A DNA stretch of 64,000 nt from Camellia lanceoleosa (Eukaryota > Streptophyta > Magnoliopsida > Ericales > Theaceae). The position numbers were made by a program, and so were the translations under genes. The DNA lies in contig CM045762.1 of assembly GCA_025200525.1 (NCBI GenBank), positions 82,365,893-82,429,892 on the forward strand, written 5' to 3'. A model generated the notes under the pieces. The model did not search any database, was not told the DNA's origin, and saw nothing but the letters and a program-made list of their open reading frames with translations. This document shows, in pieces, positions 32,303-43,800 of this stretch. How positions within the stretch are numbered: position 1 is the first letter of the stretch; every line of letters begins with the position of its first letter.

Positions 32303-35300
32303 ATGGCAGATGACATAACACAGGGTGGGGCTCCCTCGGAGTTGGACATGGACCCTGAGGCCGAGCTCCCGCCTCTTCACATCCAGCCATTCGATCCGGC
32401 GACCTACAGGCCGGCGATGCATGTGCTTCCTCCTGACAGCCTCCGTCACTTCAGGAGCTATGAGCGACGCGTGCCACTGGAGCTTCTACTGTGCGAGCCG
32501 GAGTCACATCTGTCGTATGGCGCTTCTGAGGTACACTCCTCCCTGTTTCATTTTCTACAAAGTAGAATACATAACTGCAATAGTCGACTCTGTTTTTTTA
32601 ACTGTTTGGCCCGGATACACCGATACACCACATGCTGTAGTTCACTCTAAGCACACCTACACCCGTTATTTGTTTAAACACAATGCATGCACACTGCATA
32701 TTCATCAATTCTGAGCATATTCAAATACAGGCACACACACTGCATTTTCCCAAATTCCGAAGGCATTCAGACACAAGCACACACACTCTATTTTCTCCGA
32801 ATTCGGAAGGCATTCCAACATATGCACACACACTGTATTTTCTCCGAATTCTGAAGGCATTCCAACATATGCATACACACTGTATTTTCTCCAAAATTCT
32901 GGACGTTTTCACAGACAGTGTATTTCTAACATTGCTTCGCAATTGCTTGTTTGTTGTTGTTTTTTTTATCACAGGGAGATTCCTATGCCTTTTGAGGGTA
33001 TGGGAACGTCGCGGCCCGAAGATGGTATATGGAGCTGCCCGACGCAGTCCACCGGATCGTTGACCAGGTTGGTTTTGGGCGCTTCTGCATGGGGCTCTCG
33101 TGCCTCACTGCGAGTAGGCCTCTTCTTGCTGCCTTGGTGGAGAGGTGGTGGGATGCCACCGATTCCTTCCACCTTTCTGCCGCTGGGGAGATGACGATGA
33201 CTCCCTTTGATTTCTCAATGCTGATTGGCATCGGGGTGGGGGGTGATCCGATCCCCTTTGATACTGATATGGAGGAGTGGGACGCCGCCCAGATGTACCT
33301 GCTCGGCACTCGGCCACCTCTTGCCCGGCCAGGGTTCGTGAGGTATTCGTGGTTCGAGGACCACTTCCGGATCCAGGCACCTAGGACCCGGGAGGGGGAG
33401 GAGCAGTACGCCCGCGGTTTTATCATGTTTTTGCTAGGGACCACGCTTTTCGCCGATTGGGCGAACACGGTCGCCCTTTATCTACTGAGCGCGCTTGTAG
33501 ACATGACACGGATCTGCCTGTATGACTGGGGTGGCGCTGGCTTGGCCACTCTTTATGGTTACGTGAGCTCATCGTCCCGCCGCAACGGACAGTTGCTTGG
33601 AGGCTATTGGCGAGCCTGGGAGGTACACATTCCCTTCCTGTCTTTTCAATTCTGCTTTTCATTATTTGTACACCATACACACTGTGCACTCGCAATCTTT
33701 TTCTACACTGACTGTACATTGCACACACTGCACAACACACTGCACACATTGCACAATACATTGCACACTATTCCCTAACTTTTGCCTTTATCTGTATACT
33801 GCTTTATCTGATAAGCTTGCTCATGTCTGCTCTGTTATGTTCTGTAGTTGTGGGTGTATGCCTATTTCCCGAGGCTTGCCCCAGTACTAGACGAGGAGAT
33901 GCCCCCCATGATCCCCTTTTCTCATCGCTTCGACGTGAGATGTGAGCGGAGGCCGCTGGAGCCCTTCATGTTCTTCCGCCGCTATTTTGACACCATCACC
34001 GCAGCTGAGGTATGTCAAACATTTCAGTTTATTGGCTTTACTTTGCAATGTACTTTAAATAGCGGATAAGAAATCGTATTTCCTGCTATTTGCAGGTCAC
34101 CTGGAAGCCGTGGGCCTCGTTGCCCATCGTAGTTCGGGAGCGGTATGACGGCGCTCAGGAGATTGCCAGATTCAGAGTCTTATTAGAGGGCTTGATTTGT
34201 CGTGCCTGGTACTTTGGGGAGCGTTTCTTACGGCAGACCTTAGGCATGCCAGAATATCCAGTTCCAGTACCTCCTCCTACCCATACGAGGGACACCGAGA
34301 GGTATACCTTAGCGAAAATGGCAGATTATGCTATCGGCTGGAGCTATGAGCGTTTTGTAGACGAGGGCGACTACACAGAGTTCGTCCAGACCTATATCAT
34401 GCGGCCTCTGACCGGTGCCGGCCAAGTTAAGAGAGAGAGACCAGTGGCGCCAGCCGCGAGAGCAAGAGCATCGCGGGCACCTCGGGCCTGAGGTAGGAGT
34501 GGGCCCTGGAGAGGGCAGAGAGCTGGGTGGCCCGAGCTGCCTACTATGATGACGTGCCGAGGGCAGGGTGAGGAGACTTACCAGATCCCCATCGCTCCCC
34601 CTCCGGCTGATCACAAGCTGGTCGGATTCCACGGTTTGCCTCCGGTATGTATTACTGCACTTTACATCCTATACAGTCATTTCATTTCATTTCTCTTAAT
34701 ATTCCACAGAATACTGATGCTTCTAACACTTTTGTAGGCTTCCGCTGAGTACACTCGCCAGTCTCTGGAGTTGACCGCCTCCGTGATGGGGATGCTACAG
34801 CAGAGCCTCAACCTGCTGGTTATTTACGGTATCCAGGTAAGCTTTTTCAACCACAATCTCAAACTGTGCATAATCTGTTTCACACATAATCTGATGCATC
34901 ACATTCTCTATATGGCACTTGAAACGCAGCCCTCACGGCTTTGATACACTGTAACCCACGGATTGTTCACAGCATTGCGCACGACATTCATATCCTACAC
35001 TCAGTCACTGTATTCTGTACTGATACATTGCTCACAACATTCATATCCTATACTCATACACTGCATCCTATTCTGATACACTACTCACAGCATTCATACA
35101 CTGTACTTATATACTGCATTCTGTATTCATACTCTGCTTCGCGTAGTATAACTGATGCATTTACCGTTTGTCCTTTTCAGGCCCCATTCCAGATATCATT
35201 TGCAGGGGGTGCTGCAGGAGTACCGTCTATATCTTCCCAAGGAGGAGGAAGAGCAGGGCGAGGGACCACAGCACCCCCCTGCACTAAAGCGGGCCGCACT

Positions 35301-35483
35301 CATGTTGGGAGCAGCTCACGAGCACCGATTCCAGATAATGATGAGTCCGAGACAGGGGCAGAGGTAGAGTCATCTGAGGATGAGACTAGAGATGACTCGT
35401 GCTCGGATTCAAATGGTGAAGCTGACGACGATGCCCCTGGACCTTCGTCCAGGAAGAGGACGAGAACAGACTCTCAGGCTTGA
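32303..35483 (+). pseudogene. Antisense PMD gene of element B, six exons, nearly intact
   Basis: Exons by GT-AG borders: 32303-32530, 32975-33622, 33848-34009, 34096-34644, 34738-34836, 35181-35483; all introns phase 0, total 662 codons. Exon 1 has PFDPATYRPAMHVLPPDSL. Exon 2 has the PMD core: DAVHRIVDQVGFGRFCMGLS, LLAALVERWWDATDSFHL, MTMTPFDFSMLIGIGVGG, and ends GGYWRAWE. Exon 3 reads LWVYAYFPRLAP. Exon 4 contains RAWYFGERFLRQTLGMP. The last exon is acidic/Ser-rich and ends KRTRTDSQA. Only two in-frame stops interrupt it, TGA at 32993-32995 and 34489-34491, both explainable as CGA-to-TGA. PMD proteins MAIN and MAIL1 act in silencing in Arabidopsis; the role of element-borne copies is not known to me. 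It is antisense to B's own gag. Confidence 0.8.
32690..32930 (+). repeat. Minisatellite in intron 1 of the element B PMD gene
   Basis: Four to five ~47-bp units with CACACACTGTATTTTCTCC and GAAGGCATTCCAACATATG. Intron 2 (ACTGCACACATTGCACAA) and intron 5 (ATACACTGCATCCTATTC) hold other short repeats. Confidence 0.7.
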
Positions 35484-36569
35484 TGTGACCGATGTTGATT
35501 CAGACTTTTGTTGCCTTTCTTCTTTTTCTTGCTTTTCTTTTTGCTGGTAGTTCGAGCACACTGTACTGCTGCAGGCAGGTTTTATTTTCTTCAAAACTAC
35601 GTACTTGAAAAGATGATGGAATGAAACAAGCTTCTTGTTTGAAAAAGTGTTGCATTTGTACATCGCATCACATCGCATCGCATCATATTACATAACAATG
35701 TAATCGAATGGAAATTGAACATGCATGTGCTACTGGGTCAGGTAGTGAACCAACGTAACAAATTGACTCAACAAGCAATAGTAAAACCTTGACAAGTTTA
35801 CAACTTGATAAGCAAAGAGCAACAACTCGATAAACAAAATTGCGACAACTTGGTAAACAAATGAGCGGCAACTCGATAAGCAAATGAGCAACAACTCGAT
35901 AAGCAAATGAGCGGCAACTCGATAAGCAAATGAGCAACAACTCGATAAGCAAATTGAAGTAACACAGGTGTGACTTTGCAAAATCAACACCGGAAGGCAC
36001 TGGAAGTGGAACTAATCACAAGTTCCCAACATGTTCAACACACAGACTGCTCATTCTGAACACAACCCGTAACACTGCACTTGGTTCCTTCGGCACACAG
36101 TTTATACAACGCATTGCTCATTCTGAACATATAGCCCATAACATAGCGCTTGGTTTATTTTGCATACGGCTAATCTTAAACAAACAGTCCAATCTGAAAA
36201 GACGGGATGCAAAGATGGAATCGGCAGAAGCTGAAACATACTCAGATGCTCCAAATTTTTCTCTTTTCTTTTGCTTCGCAATCCAGGACACATATATTCA
36301 CTGTTCTCATATGACCTAGGTTGAACCCTGCAGTTTTATAAAAGAATAAATCTTGTTTTGCACAAATGTAGAGAATGGCATAGCACTCTGAGCACAAAAC
36401 AATTCATTTTTGAAATTGAGAGATGAGTTCTTGACCGGGGTATTGAGCCCGCAACTGACCACAATCACAACGACTCAGCAAAGAAAAAAAAAAGGCAAAC
36501 AACCTAAACGCATCGAGAAACGTTTGAAATGACTCAAAACAAGAGATAAACAAAACAACAGAAGACACG
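35484..36569 (+). other. Spacer between PMD gene and DUF7745 remnant (B)
   Basis: No gene. Besides the 23-bp repeats it has two copies of GCTCATTCTGAACA with flanks near 36050 and 36115. Exon 1 of the DUF7745-like gene, expected here from element C, is missing, as is its promoter. Confidence 0.5.
35785..35957 (+). repeat. 23-bp tandem repeats downstream of the PMD gene (B)
   Basis: About seven units AACTCGATAAGCAAATGAGC plus 3 nt. Same unit as 9545-9665 of element A in the same relative position. Confidence 0.75.
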
Positions 36570-37040
36570 ACACACAGACGTGCTACGAAGGCAAGAGACC
36601 TCCTGGTCACTAGGAGTCGGTTCCTCCTGGTATTGTTTCCCACCCTTTCTTATTTATGATTCTCACGTCACTCGGCCCTCAAGATCTGTTTTTTCTGAAA
36701 AAGCCATTTTCTCACTTTTTCTCTTATCGCACATCCCTCTATTCTTCAATCTCTCATTTTTCAATCACTCCCCTAGGTGGTTGATGGATAAACAAGAAGT
36801 TGTGGGTTCATGCCCCAACATTTTCAGCTTGTAGCTATTTCTTCTGGTGGCGTTTAGTCGATGCTTCGGATGAGGGAGTGGAGTATCTTGATCCATCCCA
36901 ATTTGTGCTTCGCACTTGGCTTGATACCTCGCTGCTTGGAGGATGTTGAGAGCTTTCAGCCCTTTTCTGTTATCTTCCACTGTGCCCTTTCTAGTAAGTA
37001 CGTTGACAATGGGGTAAAGATAGGAAGCCTGACTCGACTG
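36570..37040 (+). pseudogene. DUF7745-like remnant of element B
   Basis: The end of the intron (polypyrimidine, CCCCTAG near 36776) and the start of exon 2 (GTGGTTGATGGATAA...) match element C. The sequence then jumps to the C-terminal part (EEGVEY, HPNLCFALGLIP). Exon 1 and most of exon 2 are gone, so this copy cannot make the protein. It is directly followed by the 3' ends shared with elements A, C and D. Confidence 0.55.
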
Positions 37041-37599
37041 TGCCCCTAGTTCATCATTTTGACCATTTTTGTTTTGACTTTTTATTAAAACAAATTTTGA
37101 CCAACATGAGAGTTAGATTAACATACTTGTTCAACTTTTTGATTCAAAATCATGCAAGTTAGGCTATGAGTACTGAAAGTTTTCCTTTTTTGGGTCCAGG
37201 AAACGGTCCAGTTTTTGAAAAAATGGAATAATTTTTGAAAAAATTAGTCAACCTCAGTAAAATAATCCCAAAAACTGTTTTTGCAACTGGCCACCGCTCA
37301 ACGAACATGGAACTTACTCTTGAGATGCACAACCTCGGATCCATAATAATGGAAAACTACCCCTTGTCTGAACGGCACTGTACGGCAATGGAAAATTGCC
37401 CCTTGTTTGAATGGCACCACAATGCACTGTATGGCAACAGAAAGTTGCCCCTTGTTTGAATGGCACCACAACGCACTGTATGGCAACAGAAAGTTGCCCC
37501 TTGTTTGAAATGCACCGCAACACACTGTAACCAGTTCTCACAACGATGATCACAACCGAACTCTCGGATACAGAAATGACAAAGATGATCGGAACCATT

Positions 37600-37936
37600 A
37601 CATGGACACAATCGATTTGGAAGTGTTTATGGCTGGATTTCAGAATGAAGTTGCCTACGTATCCTAAACATAAGAATCAAGCCTTACGTAGTTCGGGGTA
37701 AGGTACACTCGGGTATTTAACCTCTCATTTTGCGCTCTAACTTTTGCCAAGGCCGCCCTTCTGGGTTTTCAACCTTGTGAGCTTTGTTTTTCTTTTCTTT
37801 TCATTTCTTCTTTCTTTTTGTTCTTTTTTCATTCTTTGCATTTTTCTCTTCTTTTTTTTTTCATTTCTTTTTCTTTTTTTTTTCTTGCTCTAATTTTTGC
37901 CTGGGTCGCCCTTCCGAGTTTTTGACCTAGCGAGCC
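37600..37936 (-). other. Post-integrase conserved block of element B
   Basis: On the minus strand: twin repeats at 37936-37888 and 37785-37735, then the CTACGTA/TACGTAG hairpin (37691-37655). It is retained although integrase itself is missing. Between the twin repeats a ~100-bp pyrimidine tract (37785-37890) has expanded. Confidence 0.65.
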
Positions 37937-38289
37937 TCTCAAGGGTAAAAGTGTAGCTTTGTCCATGCCAAATGATTTTAGGGTCTCGAAGCCATCCGAA
38001 TCCAAGAGAATGGTTGTTGTCTACTGATGATATAGAAGTCCATCCAATGGGGGCTGAATTTGCCCCTAGTGTTGTGGATAGGAACTCGGTTGTCCTTCAG
38101 CACAAGCTTTCTTCTTTCCTCCCTTTTGGGCTTTGGCATTCTTACCAGTCTTCCCTGGTTTGCAGAAAAGATTCATCTTTGACTCTTCGAGCGCATTTGA
38201 CATTTTTGCCCCTAGTTCGAGGGATGTTTCTGACCTGGCCATACAAGCCTCACATTGTGGTTGACCGTTGAACAATCTGAATGCAAGTT

Positions 38290-38640
38290 CAAGGTTTGAA
38301 AGCAAGGAGTTGAGTCTCGAGGCTGAGAGCGATCCTAGGCTGCACAATCTCAAGAGCGATTCCACACATGTCTTCACAGGGCCGCAGAAAACGTTTTTTG
38401 AAATCTTTTAAGAAAGCGACTAATCGCTCATGGTAAAGACAGTGTAGAACCAATCTAGATCAAGCTAGGATCCTTCTCGGTCTCACATTAACAAACATGA
38501 TCTCAATCATTAAGGGCTTAGCATGCCTCTCTTTCTCTCAATTGATCAAATTTTGCAAAACCCGAGGAATTCCTTCCTCTTCGTTTTCATCACAATGTTC
38601 AAAAGGTTTTGAAAAACTTAGGTCAAATGCAACGATTTCA
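38290..38640 (-). pseudogene. Remnant of the region just before RT (element B)
   Basis: Minus-strand sequence near 38390-38620 matches the linker before RT of elements A and C (counterpart 52140-52400). The frame is broken, and no RT motif follows: the sequence passes within 400 bp to the post-integrase block. This marks the deletion of RT, RNaseH and integrase. Confidence 0.6.
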
Positions 38641-39085
38641 AGGCACAGAAAAGCAGGTGAAATGTATAGCCGTTTCATTCTAGACTTGCTAACACAACAG
38701 GCTCAAAGTAGTAATAGACACAAAAACATGACAGCCACAGCTGTTTCATTCAGATTTCCTGGTTGAAACTGGCTCCACAACAGAGACAGACTCAAAAGAA
38801 AGCAAAAGGAAAACACAAAACAAGAACAAACGGCGTCTGAGGTAACATCCTCAGAATCACTTGACTCCTGTACAACAAGACTGACTCGATACAACAAGAC
38901 AGACCCTTAATCAAAAAGACTGACTCAAAACAATGAGACAGACTCAGAACAAAACTATAGAACTGACTCAACACCTAAGTCAGAAAGTACAAAAAAACCA
39001 GCATTCGCAAATGCTCAAAATAGTGCGTGCCACACGCCACATCTGAAGCAAACTGAGCACCGCCCTCAGGTGGTCTGACCCTTGA
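38641..39085. other. Non-coding spacer of element B
   Basis: No gene. Short irregular GACTGACTCA/ACAAGACAGACTC repeats lie at 38770-38970. The protease and spacer expected between gag and RT are absent. Confidence 0.4.
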
Positions 39086-40112
39086 TCACATACTTGAATT
39101 ATCTTCGAAGTCCAACAACTCAGTCATGACAGACTTTGCTGAGTTAGCCGGGAGGATGACCTCATTGTCGATCAAGTCTTGCACTTCGTGGCGAAGACGA
39201 AAACAATTGTCGGTGGTGTGACCAGCTTGTTGATGGTACGTACAGTGGTGGGTAGCATCATGTGAGAGAGGGAGATTGCTCAGGAGAGGTCGAGGCTCAA
39301 GGGGTTTGAGATGACCCTTCTCAGTGAGGATTCGAAGGGCCTTGGACAAAGGTATGTAGAGGGCATGAAAGACCCTGCGCCCTCGAGGTAGATACTTCGA
39401 AGTCTGCGGGCCTTTGCTGGACGCACTAGCAAAAGGATCAACAGGTGCTGCCTTGGCTCTCTGATCTTTTCCAGGTGTAGGGTTAGGATTGAAAAGAACT
39501 ATTCTGGTACGACGGTCCCTATCCCGATTTTCCCTTTGGCTTGAACTGCTCTCAGTCTGAGCGGGGAAAATATCATCCGCAGTCTTAGCCACGACTGCAA
39601 GTACTTGTTGCTTATTCAACCCCCCGGCTTTCAGAGCCTCAACAGCTTGCTGGAGTTGTGCATAGGGATCTGCGTCTACTTTCTTCGTGATCTTTCCACT
39701 AGCCTCAGCTTGGTGAACGGTTTGGGTTGCTATTTCAGTACAAAGCCCCGTTGTCGCTGGCATATCATTGCCGGAGCTTGAGACAACTTCAGGTTGGCTG
39801 AGCTCAATTACAATTCGCCCCAGTAGCGGGGGGCTCCTGTGGCACGAAGTTCCCGGCATACGATGTGGTTGGTGGTGAAGCCGACATTCCATAGGTGAGA
39901 TCATCCACAGACCTTTGGAGGTTGCCAATCATTCCCATTAACTCAAACATGGTGGGCTCATGAGTTTGAAACAACTGGGGCGTCCAAATCGAGTGCACAA
40001 CAGGCGACCTAGGCAGATGTGGTATTTCAACATTGGTCTCATCCTACAAGATGATTCCTTGGTCCAATGCGGCTACCATAACCACAATTTCCTCTGAATT
40101 TTGTGTCATCAT
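39086..40112 (-). pseudogene. Reduced gag of element B (N-terminus plus nucleocapsid)
   Basis: A likely start ATGATGACACAAAATTC lies at 40112; a TAA follows after the first ~23 codons and the frame goes on with FQTHEPTMFELMGMIGNLQR. The long open frame 39928-39086 (280 codons) ends with a nucleocapsid part: KYLPRGRRVFHALYIPLSKA, KGHLKPLEPRP and an intact-looking knuckle HCTYHQQAGHTTDNC. The capsid core seen in element A (WYMKLEDS region) is absent; a stretch with AEASGKITKKVDADPYAQL takes its place. I infer an internal deletion or replacement. Confidence 0.6.
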
Positions 40113-40873
40113 AAGCCCGCTGAACTGAACGAAGATGATGTAATCGGTGACTGACGGATTAGATGAATCGGTAAGCCTTGACTGGTCTTGCCTCAACAAA
40201 GAAGAATACTGGCTATTCTGAACTAAGTCTCTGAACCTTGAAAGGCAAAACAGGCAGCATTTCAGCCCAATTTCATCAGAACTGACATAGGCATAGCTGA
40301 ATAACTGTACTCTACAACTGATCACTGTTCCCCAAAATCACTGCTCAAAAACTGATACCTACGGATATAACTGATTGTCAAAACACTGATACTGATGCCC
40401 GTAGGCCTGATACCCAAACTTGCAAACTGATATATGCATTCTTGTAGAGGCACAACTCTAAAAGCACATAATAAGCAAGCGAGAGCCAAAATATCCCTAT
40501 GTTGGGGTAGGGTTTCCCTGTCCTATTTTGTCAGGAGCTAGGGTTTCACAATGCACGGAGCAGTTTCAAACAACCTATAATCGGGTGAGCAACCTGTCCT
40601 AGTTTGGAATGGTCACTACGGATTCTGAATATGCACTAGGTCGAATGGTCAAAAAGGTACCCTGGTAACAACCGGGGTTTGTGTTCCCATCGTGGCAGAG
40701 CCCATAACCGGTCAGCCTTATGGCACGCTTCTCAAAGCGGGCCTCCGGCAAACCGTTCAGGAATAGTAGATGGCAAACACAGTGTCCTAGGCACACCAAT
40801 GCAAATGCAATGCAAAGAAACACATAAATGTAGTAAAAAAAAGATATCATGAGTTCGAGTCAAGTTCTCTAAC

Positions 40874-40891
40874 TCCCCAGCAGAGTTGCCA
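40874..40891 (-). other. Primer binding site of element B (tRNA-Arg type)
   Basis: Minus strand TGGCAACTCTGCTGGGGA lies 5 nt inside the 5' LTR. It matches the complement of a plant tRNA-Arg 3' end (TGGCGACTCCRCTGGGGA, from memory) except for two transitions. Between it and gag (40113-40870) I see no gene. Confidence 0.7.
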
Positions 40892-40896
40892 GAAAC

Positions 40897-43800
40897 TGTG
40901 GACACGCCCTCGAGCCTTATGCTTCCATAGTTCGGACTCGTTTGTCACGGTTCTTAATCTGATCTCGCAATATGCAATGCAAGACTGATAAATCACCAAA
41001 GAGTCCAAATCTAGCAAATTGTTTTGGAAAATATATTTTTAAGAAAGAAGTGCCAAGCATGGACTGATTTGCCAGATACAGAGTCGCCACCTAAATATTT
41101 TATTTTGGAAAAATTTAGGAAACCCTAACTCGTGCGTAAGGCCACGTGTCCGTCATCACCAAAGTTGCCTCGGCTCGGGAACTTGGGTATGATTGGGGAA
41201 GGTCAGCTTTGAGCACCCTCGCTCGCCCGATCAAAGATCGGCCACTACTAAACATGATATCTTATTTTTGAAAACACATGCATTCTTATTCCGGTTAATT
41301 AGCTAATCATACTATGTGATGTGCACAACACACAAGTATAGACTAGATTGCCTAATTTGGAACAAAGCATCGCATATCCGTTTGTTTGGAAGATGGTTTG
41401 AAGTTTGCTACTCGCAAGTAGGCTAAATCATAGATTTCAATGAATTATTCCAATTCAAGTAATCCAACCTTCACCCACAGGCATTCAGGCAGTTATAGCA
41501 GATAAGCAGTTAGCCTCATGGCAAGCATGCTGTCATGTTAACAGTCACATACATGCAAGATGCTAAAGCATAAGCACTCACAGTGTACTCCGAGCCAAAA
41601 CAAGAAACTAGTTAGTAATCACGCATGATCCTAGTTCAAGTTAGCAATGGCTAATGCAACACATTCGAAATGCAACTAGAATAGGCTCGGCTAATCTAAG
41701 AATGGCATATGAAATTCGACAACTCGATACATGTATTCAAGTTGGAATTGAAGCACAATGCAATTAGTATGATGCGCCGAGCCCGGTGCATGCAATACAA
41801 ATGAATGAATGCAAACATGCGGAGCATAAGTATGCTAATTGAAACATGCCCTAGAACTAACCATCATAAGTAGGTATGTAAAAGGGAGAAAGATGTGGGG
41901 TTGGAAGACATGCATCACACACACGCACGCTTATTACACAATTCGCCCTCTCGCGGAGGGGTCGAAAAAATAATACAAATTAATTAACTAACAAGCTAAA
42001 TAAATATTACACAACACTTAACTAATTAAACAAATTAATTAAGCTACTGAAAGCAGTAAAGCAGCTTCGGGAAGAGAGACAAATGCATGCGTGTTCAGCA
42101 TCGCTCAGAAATCCATCGCCATGCTCATGTAGCCTCTGTTTAAACTACTCTGCACCTCTAAACACGTTGCAAGTCTCAAGGATGCTTCTGAACTACTCTC
42201 TGAGGGTTGCGGGAGGTCACCGACCAAGAGGTGAGGACACCAGCCATGGAAATATAGCAACCAATCAAAAGTGAGGCCATCGGCCAACAATACATAGCCG
42301 GCCGGCACTGAAGATGGCCGACCGGCCATCTCTTCTTGCAGAGCCCTGTTTTGCTGCAGCAGAGGACAGACAAGGCATGGCAATGCATTTTCAAAGCAAT
42401 GTGTGCACCACCACCCTCATCGTCATGTTTGAGACTCAAAGGAGTATGGTTCTCGACCCTCGGGCCATCAATCACGCATTTCAATGCATGATGGCCCAAG
42501 ATGCCAAGTGTGCAATTTGATATCCAGTGAAATGCACACAAACACACAATGATCCTAACCTCTATGATGATTGATCAAGAGGTAAGGGATGAAAATATGC
42601 AATCAAAACTAAATCAACATGATTATGTTATGGTAACAAGCATGCCAAATGCAATGCAACCTAGACAAGCATACAAACATGCAAGGCATGTGACAACATC
42701 CAGGCATGTAACAACATGTGAGGCAAGCATATAACAACATGTTAGGCAACTTAACAAGAGATGCATGCCAAATGCAATACCACTTAAACATGCAACATCT
42801 TAATAAGCCAAGTATGCAACAACACACAAGGCGAGCATGCGACAACATGCAAAGGATGGACTTACACCAAGATGGACAGCTCTCTAATAGGTCCAAAACC
42901 GTGGCCAAGATGCTATGGACATGAGGGCAAATGCACATACAAACATGCATGCTAATGGACCCAACACCCAAGCATCAAAGGGGAACTTTTAAGAACACTT
43001 AAAAGGGATGGAAAGTATGCAAATGTGACAACATTACATGCTCTGAAATGGTGCTAAGAGTGATGCCAAATCACATAAACAAGCCAAGCATGAATGATTA
43101 AGGCTTAAGGCTTAAAACTAGGCAAGGGAATTGAACCAATGCTACACAAAACAAAGAGCATATGGCAAGCATAACACAAAACAGTCCTAAATCATGGCAA
43201 AGTAAGCCTAAAACATGCAATGACCAAAGCCAAAACACGTTAAAACAAAGGGGCAAAATCATGAGGCATGCAAGGCCATCGAAGACGTGTTACACTACAC
43301 CTAACACAACCAAACATGGCATGAGTTAAGAAACCCAAAACAGAGTTATGGAATACCAAAATGAGCCCAAGAACGCACTTAGATGGCATCCCAATGACCT
43401 AAGCATGATGGCATACGCAATGACACATTCATGAGGCATCAAACACAAACTATCCAAGGCATGGAATAGGTGATAAATGCAAGTATTCAAGCATGCTATA
43501 TGGACTGAAATAACATTCTAAGTGATGCCAAACCACTGAAATGACCCACATAGAGCATGCTAGCAACTTGGACACTCAAAGCTAACAAGCTAGATTACAT
43601 GGTGGCTATACAAAGTAAGTCATGGACGACCGAAACAACCAAAATCAGCACTTTAGCATGTTGAAACAAAGCTAGAAGCTTCAAGGAGTTGAGCCAAAAT
43701 CATGCTAAAAACACATGTTACAACATGATGCATGTTAAGGCCAAATCATGGGATTACAAGACAAGTGTGTGAAGCATACATAACATGTCTAACCCAAGTC

